A stretch of 64,000 nucleotides of DNA from Oscillibacter sp. (GCA_017446225.1 JAFSRH010000064.1:1-64000), one strand, 5' to 3'. Positions 16,569 through 25,665 are shown, counted from the first letter of the stretch. The notes: a model not told the origin generated them from the sequence alone. Made by a program: numbers and translations.

Positions 16569-18239
16569 ATGCTGGAACTGCTCCATATTGAAAATATCGC
16601 CGTCATTGAGGAGACGGAAATCGAATTCCGCCCCGGCTTCAATGCCCTGACGGGCGAGACCGGCGCGGGAAAGTCGATTGTTATAGACGCGCTGGGCGCG
16701 GCGCTCGGGGGCCGGACGTCCCGTGACCTGATTCGTACGGGCGCGGACAAGGCCCTTGTCAGCGCGTCCTTTTCCAATGTGCCCCCGGAACTGCCGGACG
16801 GCGCCGCGCCCGATGAGGACGGCGTACTGCTGCTGCAACGGGAGCTGTCGGCGGAGGGCCGGAACGTGTGCCGGGTGAACGGGCGGCCCGTGTCGGTGGC
16901 GCAGCTCCGCCGGATCGGGCGGGAACTGGTCAATATTCACGGACAGCGGGACGGACAGCAACTGTTAGACGAGGACCTGCACGGGGAATATCTGGACCGT
17001 TTCGGGCAGACCGCGGACGCGTTATCGGCCTACCGCCGCGACTACGATGCCATGAACGCCTTACGCCTCCGGATTCGCTCCCTTCAAATGGACGAGGCCG
17101 AACGCGAACGAAAATTGGACACGCTCCGTTATCAGATAGACGAACTCGAAGCCGCCGAACTGGTCCCGGGCGAAGAGGAAACGCTGTCGGCGCGCCGGAA
17201 TCTGCTCCGGAACGCGGAAAAGTACCTTTCGGCGCTCTCACAGGCCGATTACCTGTTGAACGGGGACGAGGACACGTCCGGAGCGGTCAGCCAGTTGCGG
17301 GAGGCGGAAAACGCGCTCTACTCTATCCGTACGCTTGGCGAGGAACTGCGCGAACTGCACCGGCGATTGGAGGAAGTACGCTGTGAGGCGTTGGACCTTG
17401 CGGAGAGCGTACGGGACCGCCGCGCGGCGTTCGACTTCTCCCCCGAAGAGCTGGACGCGGTCGAAAGCCGTTCCGACTTGCTCTACCGGCTCGAAAAGAA
17501 GTACGGCCCCACGGTGGAGGACATGCTGTCGTATCTGGACCGGCGCCGCGCCGAACTCGATTCCATAGAAACCGCCGATGACACCCTCAACCGCCTACAG
17601 ACGGAGTACGAAACGGCTTTGCGCGCCGTGCGCGAATCGGGCGCGCGTCTGACGGACGTCCGGAGGCGCGCCGCCGAAGAGTTGGAAACCCGTATTCTGC
17701 GGGAGTTGCGCGGCTTGGACATGAAACATACGCGCTTTTCCGTGGAGTTTCAGGACAAGGCGCCGGCCCCGGACGGCTGTGACACGATACGTTTTCTGAT
17801 GTCGGCGAACGCCGGGGAGGACTTGCGTCCGATCGCGCGGGTGGCTTCCGGGGGCGAACTGGCGCGGATTATGCTGGCCCTGAAAAACGTCTTGGCCGAA
17901 CAGGAAACGGTCTCAACGCTGGTCTTTGACGAGGTGGACACGGGCGTTTCCGGACGCGCCGCGCAGAGAATCGCCGAAAAGATGGCGCAAGTCAGCCGGT
18001 ACAAACAGGTCCTGTGCGTGACGCACCTTCCGCAGTTGGCCGCAATGGCCGATGCGCATTTTTCCGTGGAGAAGGGCGAGCGCAACGGACGGACCTTCAC
18101 CGAAGTGCGGACGCTTGACCGGGAGGCCCGGAAACGGGAACTGGCGCGTATTACGGGCGGAAACAAAGTCACGGAATCGCTCCTGCACAGCGCGGGGGAA
18201 CTGCTGGACGAGGCGGAAGCGTACCGCGCCGGACTGTAA
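16569..18239 (+). CDS. recN: DNA repair protein RecN
   Basis: A 556-residue SMC-like ATPase for double-strand-break repair. Walker A is 'GETGAGKSIVIDALGAALGG' near the N-terminus. Long coiled coils follow (about 150-390, rich in E/R/L heptads). The ABC signature 'ASGGELARIMLALK' and Walker B 'TLVFDEVDTGVSGRAA' lie near the C-terminus, with 'VTHLPQLAAMAD' as the switch His. Length is normal for the family. It begins nine bases after the preceding membrane-protein gene. Confidence 0.95.
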   Translation: MLELLHIENIAVIEETEIEFRPGFNALTGETGAGKSIVIDALGAALGGRTSRDLIRTGADKALVSASFSNVPPELPDGAAPDEDGVLLLQRELSAEGRNVCRVNGRPVSVAQLRRIGRELVNIHGQRDGQQLLDEDLHGEYLDRFGQTADALSAYRRDYDAMNALRLRIRSLQMDEAERERKLDTLRYQIDELEAAELVPGEEETLSARRNLLRNAEKYLSALSQADYLLNGDEDTSGAVSQLREAENALYSIRTLGEELRELHRRLEEVRCEALDLAESVRDRRAAFDFSPEELDAVESRSDLLYRLEKKYGPTVEDMLSYLDRRRAELDSIETADDTLNRLQTEYETALRAVRESGARLTDVRRRAAEELETRILRELRGLDMKHTRFSVEFQDKAPAPDGCDTIRFLMSANAGEDLRPIARVASGGELARIMLALKNVLAEQETVSTLVFDEVDTGVSGRAAQRIAEKMAQVSRYKQVLCVTHLPQLAAMADAHFSVEKGERNGRTFTEVRTLDREARKRELARITGGNKVTESLLHSAGELLDEAEAYRAGL

Positions 18240-18258
18240 CGGAAAAGGGGGAATTTTC

Positions 18259-18690
18259 GTGCTGATTTCCACAAAAGGCCGCTATGCCCTGCGCGTACTC
18301 GTGGACATAGCGGAACATGAGACCGGAAACTTCCTGCCGCTCCGGGACGTGGCCCGTAGACAGGATATTTCGGAAAAATATCTGGAAAGCGTGGTAAAAC
18401 TGCTGGTCCGGGGCGGAATTCTGGAAGGCCTGCGGGGCAAGGGCGGCGGCTACTGTCTGCGGCGTCCCCCCGACCAGATACGCGTTGGGGACGTTCTGCG
18501 GCTGTGCGAAGGGACCCTTTCGCCGGTGTCCTGTCTGGGTCCGGACGCGCTCCCGTGCGATCAGTCCCCGTACTGCCGTACGCTTCCTCTGTGGCGCGGC
18601 CTTGACCGCGTGATTTCCGACTACTTGGACCGCTTCACGATTGCCGACCTTATGCGCCGCCCGGAGAACGGAAACGATTATGTCATCTGA
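18259..18690 (+). CDS. Rrf2-family transcriptional regulator, probably Fe-S binding
   Basis: A 143-residue Rrf2/IscR-type regulator. 'MLISTKGRYALRVLVDIAEH' opens a winged helix-turn-helix, and 'LRGKGGGYCLRRPPDQIRVGDVL' forms the wing. Three cysteines in 'SCLGPDALPCDQSPYC' match the spacing region of the IscR [2Fe-2S] ligands, so iron-sulfur or redox sensing is likely. GTG 18259 follows AAAAGGGGG and is the sensible start; the upstream frame lies in recN. It is 19 bp after recN and its 3' end overlaps by 13 bp the convergent M56 gene. Target genes are not evident. Confidence 0.85.
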   Translation: MLISTKGRYALRVLVDIAEHETGNFLPLRDVARRQDISEKYLESVVKLLVRGGILEGLRGKGGGYCLRRPPDQIRVGDVLRLCEGTLSPVSCLGPDALPCDQSPYCRTLPLWRGLDRVISDYLDRFTIADLMRRPENGNDYVI

Positions 18691-21176
18691 GAACCGAACA
18701 GGGCATAGAACGCGCTGTTGTCCGCGCCGTAACGGTAATACTGTCCGTTGTAACGGCAGAGCGCGCAACTGTCCGCGGCCATCATCAGTTGTACGCTCTC
18801 TCCGCGCCGGTCCGTCAGCGTCAGCACGTTTTCAAACGGACAGGCGCTTTTCGTGACCGGCTCCGCCTTTCTGAGCATCTCCGCCAGTTTCGACAGCTTC
18901 TCCGGGTCCGACAGGGCGTATGTCCCCGGGTCCAGTCCGGCGTAGCCGCTCATGACCGACAGGGACGCGTGGGACAGCGTGCCCAGCCCCGACAGGTCCG
19001 CCGCGCTCCCTTGCAGACGTTGCAACACCAATCCCATGAGCGCGCCGCGAAGGCCTTTCTCCGCGCCGATACGCGCTTCAATATACGTCCGCGCGTAGGC
19101 GTCATAATAGAGCAGTTCGCGCAAGGCCAGCGGATGGGCGTCCAGATAGTCCCCGGGGTTCGAGGACGCGGACGGCTCCATCAACTCGTCAAACAGCGCG
19201 TCTAAAATAGGCGTGGCGTCAATGCGCCAGTGTTCCACGACTTGCCGGTAAAGTTCCTGATTCTGCCGGAGAATCCATGTCTGTGTGTTCAGTTCCCTGT
19301 CCGAGAGACCGGAGGGGAACTTTTTACGTAAATCGGGCCAATAGTCCGCGCCGTCCCGGGGTTCCCAATACTCCGACAGGACCGGGACGCCGTCCTCCAT
19401 ACGGAACGTCAACGCCACGGGGCCACTCCGTCCGCTGACACTTTCAAAGCGTCCGTTGTCATAGTCGAAGCTCTCCCGTAACGACATCAGGTACAGCGTC
19501 ACAACTGGCACGACTTCCCCGTTGTATTCCACGCTGTCCGCGCGATCCAGTACAACATGACTTTCGGCGTCAAACTCCCCGGAGGCGTAGCGCGGTTTAT
19601 CGTGGGCAATCACCGCCGCCCGGACCGCCTTGTCGAGTTCGTCCGACAGCGCGGGAACGTTCCCCTGTACGGACCCGACCGCGTCCGGATTGGCCGGAAC
19701 CAGTAACAGCCGTCCGGCGTCCGTCATGCGAAGCGTGCCGGTTATCAGCGGCGCGGCGTACGGCCCATCGGCCGTCTGACGCGCCGTCAGCGTTCCGTTC
19801 TCCTCCGACAGCGTGTAATTGTAGTGCCCTCTGTCCTGTAACTCGCTTTTGCGTCCGGCCTTGTAGTCGTAGACAATGATTCGTTCGTCTATGATTCCAG
19901 ACCCCACGCTGACCATGGAACAGAGTTCCGAGTATCCATCGCCGTTGAGGTCCGCGAAGTACACGCTCCAGACGGGCATACCCTCAAAGAGTACCGTTTC
20001 CACGCCGTCCGCGTCCGTGGCCGTGACGCGCTCCGGCGTCCAGCGGAACGTCACGCCCGGGAATTCCGCCGACTGCCGCGTTTTCTCCACATTCGGCCAG
20101 TCCGCGTCCGCGTTGTTGCGGACCCATAACAACGGCTCCTTGCCGCCCTCCGCGCTCGACAACTCCGCCGTATCGGCCTTGACGGGACGCGACAGGAGGA
20201 CCCACAAAAACGGCTCTTTCCCGCCTTCCGTGTTCGGCGACTCCACCGTATCGGAGCTGACGGGGCGCGTCAGGAAGCACGCCGCCGCCGCGATACATAC
20301 GCACACCGCCAAACCCGTCAGCCAGAACGCCGGTTTCCGGTAGCGTAACACCGCCCTGACGCGCTCTTTTACGCCGGTTTCCCCGAACGCCAGCGGACAG
20401 ACCTGTAATTTCCGCCGCCGAAGTCCGCAATGCAGGAGCGTTTCGGAGTACGCCGCGCGCCGGGAGGCGTCCATATTCCGAACGGCGGCCTCATCGCAGG
20501 CAAGCTCCATGTCGCGGCAGAACAGCGCGTACGACAGCCATACCAGCGGGTGGAACCAGTACAGGCAGGTCACCAGCCACGCGCAGAGTTTCCAGACGGG
20601 GTCGCCGCGCCGGATGTGGGCGTGTTCATGGGCCAGTATGAACGACAGTTCGGCATCGGGTATCCCGGAGGGGACGTACACGCGGGGCCGAAGAACGCCG
20701 AGTACGAACGGCGCGGCGATATCGTCACAGGTCCGCGCGCCGTCCCGCAGGGGCAGGGACGCCGAAACCGTGCGCCGGACTTTCAGATAGCCGTACAGGC
20801 TCCACGCCAGAAGCGCGCAAAGCCCGGAGAACCAGACCGCCGACAAAATTTGTAACGGCGTGGGCGCGGGCGCGGACGCTTCCGAAACGGGGACGGGATA
20901 CGGCGTCATGTCGGCGGGGAAGGCCGGGATGTCCTCAAGGACCGGTATGGCCTCCGGGACCGCGCTTTCAAAGCGGACGGGTTCCGGGTCGGGCATAAGG
21001 CTCAGACGGCTTTCGGGCGCGTAGGGGCAGAGCAGACGGAACGCCAGTACGCCCCAGAGAATCATTCGGAACGTTTTGGGCGCGTCCCGCAGGAGAAAGC
21101 GTGCCAGCAGGACGGCGGCGAATACGATTCCGGCTCCGGCGGACCTGTCCAGCAGGTACAAAAACGCGCCTTCCAT
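18678..21176 (-). CDS. M56 (BlaR1/MecR1-like) membrane metallopeptidase sensor
   Basis: An 832-residue protein. The N-terminal 300 residues hold four membrane segments and the gluzincin site 'ILAHEHAHIRRGD' (HExxH), as in BlaR1/MecR1. Classic BlaR1 has a penicillin-binding sensor at the C-terminus; none is visible here. Instead about 500 extracytoplasmic residues follow the last helix, with a FG-GAP-like 'DLNGDGYSEL' stretch and a 26-residue tandem duplication. In the known family, ligand binding activates the peptidase, which removes the BlaI repressor. The ATG at 21176 has a strong GGAAGGAGG site inside the end of the upstream blaI-like gene. The ligand is unknown. Confidence 0.85.
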   Translation of the reverse strand: MEGAFLYLLDRSAGAGIVFAAVLLARFLLRDAPKTFRMILWGVLAFRLLCPYAPESRLSLMPDPEPVRFESAVPEAIPVLEDIPAFPADMTPYPVPVSEASAPAPTPLQILSAVWFSGLCALLAWSLYGYLKVRRTVSASLPLRDGARTCDDIAAPFVLGVLRPRVYVPSGIPDAELSFILAHEHAHIRRGDPVWKLCAWLVTCLYWFHPLVWLSYALFCRDMELACDEAAVRNMDASRRAAYSETLLHCGLRRRKLQVCPLAFGETGVKERVRAVLRYRKPAFWLTGLAVCVCIAAAACFLTRPVSSDTVESPNTEGGKEPFLWVLLSRPVKADTAELSSAEGGKEPLLWVRNNADADWPNVEKTRQSAEFPGVTFRWTPERVTATDADGVETVLFEGMPVWSVYFADLNGDGYSELCSMVSVGSGIIDERIIVYDYKAGRKSELQDRGHYNYTLSEENGTLTARQTADGPYAAPLITGTLRMTDAGRLLLVPANPDAVGSVQGNVPALSDELDKAVRAAVIAHDKPRYASGEFDAESHVVLDRADSVEYNGEVVPVVTLYLMSLRESFDYDNGRFESVSGRSGPVALTFRMEDGVPVLSEYWEPRDGADYWPDLRKKFPSGLSDRELNTQTWILRQNQELYRQVVEHWRIDATPILDALFDELMEPSASSNPGDYLDAHPLALRELLYYDAYARTYIEARIGAEKGLRGALMGLVLQRLQGSAADLSGLGTLSHASLSVMSGYAGLDPGTYALSDPEKLSKLAEMLRKAEPVTKSACPFENVLTLTDRRGESVQLMMAADSCALCRYNGQYYRYGADNSAFYALFGSQMT
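20121..20276 (-). repeat. 78-bp tandem duplication inside the M56 sensor gene
   Basis: Two adjacent 78-bp units (20121-20198 and 20199-20276) encode related 26-residue stretches just outside the last membrane helix, each ending in a G-G-K-E-P-(F/L)-L-W-V type sequence. It looks like a fairly recent in-frame duplication of the juxtamembrane linker. Confidence 0.7.
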
Positions 21177-21177
21177 G

Positions 21178-21543
21178 TCAATCCTCCTTCCGGTACGCGT
21201 CAATCATGCGGCGGATTTCGGACGCTTCCGCGTCCGAGAGCGGCTTCCGCGACAGGAACGCCGCCACGAACGCCGGTAAAGAACCGTTGTAAGTGTCGGT
21301 CACGAACTGTTCGCTTTGCGCGGCGTAGAAGTCGGCGCGGGAGACGACCGCCGTCACCGTCCTGTTGACATTGCGGAACAGGCCTTTGTTACAGAGTTTG
21401 CGCAGGACGGTATACGTTGTGGGCTTTTTCCAGTTCAGTTCCCGCTCGCAGATTCGGACCAGTTCCCCGGACGGGAGCGGCGCATGACTCCATACGATGT
21501 CGGCAAAACGTGATTCCACCGCGCCCAGTGTGATTTTTTTCAT
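21178..21543 (-). CDS. BlaI/MecI/CopY-family transcriptional repressor
   Basis: A 121-residue Penicillinase_R family winged-helix repressor. 'GAVESRFADIVWSH' and 'KKPTTYTVLRKLCNKGLF' mark the DNA-binding domain, and a C-terminal helical dimerisation part follows. The typical Asn-Phe cleavage site of BlaI is not obvious. It sits directly upstream of the M56 gene (TGA and next ATG separated by 1 bp), the standard sensor-repressor operon. A promoter and a dyad lie immediately upstream, suggesting autorepression. Confidence 0.88.
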   Translation of the reverse strand: MKKITLGAVESRFADIVWSHAPLPSGELVRICERELNWKKPTTYTVLRKLCNKGLFRNVNRTVTAVVSRADFYAAQSEQFVTDTYNGSLPAFVAAFLSRKPLSDAEASEIRRMIDAYRKED

Positions 21544-21565
21544 AAGCGGCTCCTTTCAAAACGGG

Positions 21566-21584
21566 TTGATTTCCGGTAAATCAA
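21566..21584. promoter_or_regulatory. Candidate BlaI-type operator
   Basis: TTGATTT (21566-21572) and AAATCAA (21578-21584) form a perfect 7-bp dyad with a 5-bp centre, between the -10 box and the ribosome binding site of the repressor gene. Position suits an autorepression operator; the core differs from the TACA/TGTA core of the classical bla operator. Confidence 0.5.
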
Positions 21585-21588
21585 CATG

Positions 21589-21617
21589 AGTTTATCATAA
21601 ATAAATCCGTTTGTCAA
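21589..21617 (-). promoter_or_regulatory. Promoter of the BlaI-M56 operon
   Basis: On the minus strand a perfect TTGACA (21612-21617) and TAAACT (21589-21594) are separated by 17 bp. Confidence 0.65.
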
Positions 21618-21621
21618 GAGG

Positions 21622-21656
21622 AAACCTCCATCATCCGTTGCGGATCATGGAGGTTT
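21622..21656. terminator. Intrinsic terminator-like hairpin
   Basis: A 16-bp stem with one mismatch (21622-21637 with 21641-21656), beginning in AAA and ending in TTTT, follows the YczE-like gene. It can end transcription coming from the Wzz-like/YczE operon on the minus strand before the BlaI promoter, though the T-run is better on the plus strand. Confidence 0.6.
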
Positions 21657-21664
21657 TGTACGGT

Positions 21665-22315
21665 TCAGCGTTCGAGCAGGGGCCGGGAGACTTTCCGGTT
21701 GAAAAAATCAATCAGCGGGCCGGTGAAAAACGCGGTAATGATGGTTCCGGGTCCAATCATGCCGGCAGGGGTAAAGCCTAAGAGCGCGAACCCCAGCCCC
21801 ACACATAACAAATCTGTCCCCACGCGCAGGAAGCGGAACGGAAAACGGGTGCGCCGGTCCAGCGTCAGCGCCCATACGTCATACGTGGAGACGCCCAAGT
21901 CCGAAGTCATGTACAGGGAACCGGCGAGACACAAAAAAGGAATCGCAATCAGCAGCATCAGGAGCCGTACGGCAAGAGAAGGGCTTGGAAACAGAAACCG
22001 GAAAAAGTTCTGCGCGTACTGCGCGACATACCCCAGAAACAGCATATTGATCACCGTGCCGAGTCCGATGTAATGCCGGTCGGCGAAGAACATTCCGATC
22101 AGGAGAATGAGGTTCACAATGGCGTACAATGTCCCAAAGGGAATGGGAATCACATGGTCGAGTCCGGCGCAGAGGACCTGAAAGGGGTCCACGCCCATGC
22201 GGGAAACCTTGAACAGTCCCACAAGGACGCCGTTCAGCAGTACCCCGCTTACGGTCATGGCAATGCGGCGGCCCATTTTCGGCGCGGACAGTATTTTGGA
22301 TAATGTTTCTTTCAT
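21665..22315 (-). CDS. YczE/YitT-like integral membrane protein
   Basis: A 216-residue protein with about five transmembrane helices. It resembles the YczE group: 'SRMGVDPFQVLCAGLDHVI' in the first half and the mirrored 'SDLGVSTYDVWAL' in the second suggest two related halves. No enzymatic motif is visible and the function of the family is not established. ATG 22315 begins 7 bp after the stop of the upstream Wzz-like gene without a strong Shine-Dalgarno, suggesting coupled translation; an in-frame TTG at 22336 is an alternative. It is the last gene of a three-gene unit. Confidence 0.7.
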   Translation of the reverse strand: MKETLSKILSAPKMGRRIAMTVSGVLLNGVLVGLFKVSRMGVDPFQVLCAGLDHVIPIPFGTLYAIVNLILLIGMFFADRHYIGLGTVINMLFLGYVAQYAQNFFRFLFPSPSLAVRLLMLLIAIPFLCLAGSLYMTSDLGVSTYDVWALTLDRRTRFPFRFLRVGTDLLCVGLGFALLGFTPAGMIGPGTIITAFFTGPLIDFFNRKVSRPLLER

Positions 22316-22322
22316 TTGGCTG

Positions 22323-23777
22323 TCAAGACGCCGCAACGGTTGTTTCCCGCTCTTTTTTGGACGCGTTCGTCTCGCGAATTCCTAAAACGAACGCCCAGCA
22401 GAGGTAACCCAGAAACAGCAGGGCCTCTATCGCCGCAACAACTTTGACCGTTGTCATAGAAACCAGCGGTTCGTCTTCCACCATGGAAGGAATCAGCACG
22501 CGTACTTCATCCGTAAAAGCCACCCGGTCATAGTATTCGTCCGCTGTCAGGGTGATGTTCCGGATGAGTTCGTTGACTTCTTCGTTCAGGTGCTCCAGAT
22601 ACTCTTTCACAACTTGGATGTCCTCGGGTCTGGAGGACGTTTCCGCGTTCTGGAAGCCTTCAATGACGCGCTCGTAGAAACTGATGGAGCGCGTATAGGA
22701 AGCTATGGAGGCCTGCGCGTCCAATTTTTCCTGAATCATAGAGTCATAATTGGCGTTTACATTTTCCGGACTGGACACTACGGAGTTGCCGTTTATGCCG
22801 TTCATGATGATGATGTCGTCTTTACGGTAGTTGTTGATGGAGTCCGTCAGGGAGGCGAAACGGGTTCTTTGTACGGTTCTTTGCTGTTCAAGGTTTTCAA
22901 TTCTCCACCTGTAGTACGAGACTTCCGTTTCCGCGTCATGTTCCGAAACGCTGTGAATCACGATATAAGAAGAGAGGCGGTCCAAGTCGATTCCTTTCAG
23001 CAGATTGGCGGTACGGTGGAGGTCCTGAAACGTCAGGCCCGTTTTCGTAGAGCGGAAGTTTCCCGCGCTGCTTTCTAAATTGGAGAGATAGGAAGTGATG
23101 CTGTCGAGAGTGCCGGCAAAAATATTCGCGGCTTCCGCGTAGTCATACTCCTGATAGTCAACCGCGCTGAGCGGGTTCCCCATGGACAAATTATAATTAT
23201 AGACTTTCGCGCAGTAACGCTGATAAGCGAGCAGCAGAGCGTTCAGAAAGGCAACGCCGTCTTCTTGAGAGAGCTTGGCGTCCAAGTAAGAGAACGAGAC
23301 AATATACCGCGACACGCTGTAACTGGAACCTAACAGGGTGCGTATAACGCTCAGGCTGTCGGTAGTAGTGTTATTGTTGAGCAGATCATAATACATGGAC
23401 AGTTCCTGATAGGAAGAGGAGGGAATCACGCCGCTGATTTCCACGGCCTTCTGGTACTGCTCCATATCCAGTATATTCAAACCCATCCTCTGAATGGCTT
23501 CCCCTATGACGGCGGGGGACTTGATCTTGGTAATATCGTAAGTTGTGTCAGAGAAGCGAATCATAGCTTTCGCCTTGTGCTCCCCCAGAACGCGCTGCAA
23601 CAGAAGTCCCGAGGCGCCGGACAGACAGCCCAGCGCAAGCGCCAGACAAAGCCAGAGCGCAAAGAAACGCTTTAACTGCTTCCCAATGACGCCGAAGTCC
23701 ACATTGAGTTCATCGTCATTTTCCTGTTCTCCGTGGACAATCGTCAGGAACACATTTTTATCCTTATCTTCAAGCAT
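22323..23777 (-). CDS. Wzz-like membrane protein (polysaccharide co-polymerase topology), second of pair
   Basis: A 484-residue protein with one transmembrane helix after a cytoplasmic N-terminus (about 42-62), a long extracytoplasmic part rich in helices and coiled coil, and a second helix close to the C-terminus (about 447-467). This is the topology of Wzz/chain-length-determinant proteins, and it lacks a kinase domain. No glycosyltransferase genes are nearby, so the polymer, if any, is unknown. A GAGAGGAG site precedes the ATG. It follows its equally long paralogue by 38 bp. Confidence 0.65.
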   Translation of the reverse strand: MLEDKDKNVFLTIVHGEQENDDELNVDFGVIGKQLKRFFALWLCLALALGCLSGASGLLLQRVLGEHKAKAMIRFSDTTYDITKIKSPAVIGEAIQRMGLNILDMEQYQKAVEISGVIPSSSYQELSMYYDLLNNNTTTDSLSVIRTLLGSSYSVSRYIVSFSYLDAKLSQEDGVAFLNALLLAYQRYCAKVYNYNLSMGNPLSAVDYQEYDYAEAANIFAGTLDSITSYLSNLESSAGNFRSTKTGLTFQDLHRTANLLKGIDLDRLSSYIVIHSVSEHDAETEVSYYRWRIENLEQQRTVQRTRFASLTDSINNYRKDDIIIMNGINGNSVVSSPENVNANYDSMIQEKLDAQASIASYTRSISFYERVIEGFQNAETSSRPEDIQVVKEYLEHLNEEVNELIRNITLTADEYYDRVAFTDEVRVLIPSMVEDEPLVSMTTVKVVAAIEALLFLGYLCWAFVLGIRETNASKKERETTVAAS

Positions 23778-23815
23778 TCGTTTGCTCCTCTCTTAACAGA
23801 ACATGAGTTTGTCCA

Positions 23816-25270
23816 TTATGACGACACCGTTGTTTCGTCCTCCGTCTGGTCCTCGGCGCTCCGGAGACGGGCCTTCCGCGCCGTGCGCCGCCGGGAATCG
23901 CCGGACGTGCGAAGAGCGGAGAAAATGCACAGTCCGACCAGAAGGACTTCCACAATCAGAATATCAAGCACGGTGCTTTTCAGGCCAATGGACAGGGCTT
24001 TGGATTTCGGCTCCTTCAAAATCTGAAACGCGTATTCAAGCCAATCGGACTTGAAAAACTCATCGGATGTCCGCTGGATATCCGAAAGAAGCCGGTTAAT
24101 TTTCCCGTCAATGTCCCTTAACTGCGCTTCCACCATTTCCGGGTTACCGGTGGACCCTTCCGCGGCTTGGAGACGTTCAATCCGCCGGTTCAGCATGGCG
24201 ATCTGTTCCTGTGTCTCGGACATGGACGTCTGACAGGATACCTTTTGATTGATGAGGCTGTTGTACATCTGGGCCGGCTGGGAAAACTCAAAGAGGGAGG
24301 CGTCCTCTTCCTGATCGTTTCCGGAATCGCCAATGATGGGAAAGACCGCGTTTGTTTTCACATAGCTGTCAATCAGTTCATTGAGCGTGAACAGGCGGGC
24401 GTCCTGCTGGGCCAAGGACCGCTGGGCGTCCTCAATTTTATAGAGATAGTAATCAATGAGCTTTTCGCGGTCCTTGGTCATGTTGTTGCTGATGATGTAC
24501 GAAGTGGTCCACTGCACATTCTCGTTTCGGATCGTGTCAATGGTGTCCACAAGGTCCGGAATAGAGTAACCGGTTTCACTGGACACAAATCTGGTGTGGT
24601 CCAGTCCGGACAGCCGCGTCAGGTAAGCGCGAAGCGTTGTCAGGTGGCTGTTCAGAACGTCTATAGCGTCAATGTAATCATAGACGTTGTAGTCAATGTC
24701 GGCCAAGGACTGCTCAAAGGATGTGTGATAGCCGTACTTATCGTAAAAGTACCACTCATAAGCGTTGAGCAACTCCGTAAGATACCGCGCCGCGTCTTTA
24801 GAAGAAAATCCGGCTTCCGCGTAATGGAACTTTACGGTGTATTGATCGGGGAAATACGAGCCTTGCCGGACTTCGGTTACCTCGGGAATTTCATCTTCCC
24901 CAAAGATCGAGACGTTTTCCGTGATGTCTTTAAAGACGGTGCCGCTGATACTTCCCATAATGTCTATTGCGTCCTGAATACGTTCGACATCTTCCTCGGT
25001 TACGGCTCTTTCCATGGCTTCGGCGGCTGTCCGGACGACTTCCGCGTCTTTGATTTCCGACACGTCAAACCGGTTGCCGTTCGGGTCATTGCCGGACTCA
25101 ATGCCGGGATAATTGAAATGTACGACCGCGGAGCAGATGTTGTGCTTGGACAACAGAAAGACATGGACGATCAGGGTCAGGAGAAACGCAATCAGAAACA
25201 CACGCCCCCATTTTTGAAAGGCGGCGTTCAACTGCGCGCGGATACGGGGCCAAGCGGAATTGGATTCCAT
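23816..25270 (-). CDS. Wzz-like membrane protein (polysaccharide co-polymerase topology), first of pair
   Basis: A 484-residue protein, the same length as its downstream neighbour. It has a transmembrane helix at about 22-41, a long extracytoplasmic region with coiled-coil stretches ('QIAMLNRRIERLQ', then 'IDGKINRLLSDIQ'), a second helix at about 433-453, and a charged tail (R-R-R-T-A-R-K). The two share layout and scattered motifs such as Y-x-Y-x-E/D-A but have diverged strongly. GAGAGGTGAT precedes the ATG. Transcription probably starts near 25470, giving a 200-nt leader with a strong hairpin. Confidence 0.65.
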   Translation of the reverse strand: MESNSAWPRIRAQLNAAFQKWGRVFLIAFLLTLIVHVFLLSKHNICSAVVHFNYPGIESGNDPNGNRFDVSEIKDAEVVRTAAEAMERAVTEEDVERIQDAIDIMGSISGTVFKDITENVSIFGEDEIPEVTEVRQGSYFPDQYTVKFHYAEAGFSSKDAARYLTELLNAYEWYFYDKYGYHTSFEQSLADIDYNVYDYIDAIDVLNSHLTTLRAYLTRLSGLDHTRFVSSETGYSIPDLVDTIDTIRNENVQWTTSYIISNNMTKDREKLIDYYLYKIEDAQRSLAQQDARLFTLNELIDSYVKTNAVFPIIGDSGNDQEEDASLFEFSQPAQMYNSLINQKVSCQTSMSETQEQIAMLNRRIERLQAAEGSTGNPEMVEAQLRDIDGKINRLLSDIQRTSDEFFKSDWLEYAFQILKEPKSKALSIGLKSTVLDILIVEVLLVGLCIFSALRTSGDSRRRTARKARLRSAEDQTEDETTVSS

Positions 25271-25370
25271 AATTTTCTATCACCTCTCGAAAAAATAATT
25301 ACGCGAAACCGGATGCGGAAATCGGAGAAACAAAGGCAACGCGGCCGTACACAGGCCCTTTTGCCATTCC

Positions 25371-25426
25371 CGGAAAACGGAAGCGCGGGAGCGTCCCCGA
25401 AGGGGAGGGGCTTCCGTACTTTTCCG
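25371..25426 (-). promoter_or_regulatory. Long hairpin in the leader of the Wzz-like operon
   Basis: Bases 25371-25384 pair with 25410-25426 over 14-15 bp with a 2-nt bulge, and a nested CCCC-TTC-GGGG mini-hairpin caps the loop region. It lies in the untranslated leader between the promoter and the first gene. No T-tract follows, so it is not a plain terminator. A cis-regulatory or stabilising role is inference. Confidence 0.5.
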
Positions 25427-25476
25427 CGCAAAGAAACAGCGTTTTGCAAGAATGTTTCACAAATTCCTTGAGCGGC

Positions 25477-25505
25477 ATTCTATCACATTCTCCCGGGAGC
25501 GTCAA
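25477..25505 (-). promoter_or_regulatory. Promoter of the Wzz-like operon
   Basis: On the minus strand TTGACG (25500-25505) and TAGAAT (25477-25482) are 17 bp apart. In the remaining gap (25271-25774) I see only this promoter, the leader hairpin, and the plus-strand promoter of the next gene. Confidence 0.65.
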
Positions 25506-25635
25506 GCCCCATTCTGTCCCGGAAGGCCTGAGAAATCATTGCCAAAGGCTCCGCGATCAGGCGCGGACGTTGTTCCGGGAAAGCCAAAAGTCCCACAAAA
25601 AGGAAGCGGACCGGCAGACAAATTTTTGTTGCATA

Positions 25636-25665
25636 TTGCAAAAACCGCGCGGGGTATGGTAAAAT
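25636..25665 (+). promoter_or_regulatory. Promoter of the EAL-dusB-sigma operon
   Basis: TTGCAA (25636-25641) and TAAAAT (25660-25665) are separated by 18 bp, leaving a leader of about 100 nt before the EAL-protein start. Confidence 0.6.
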
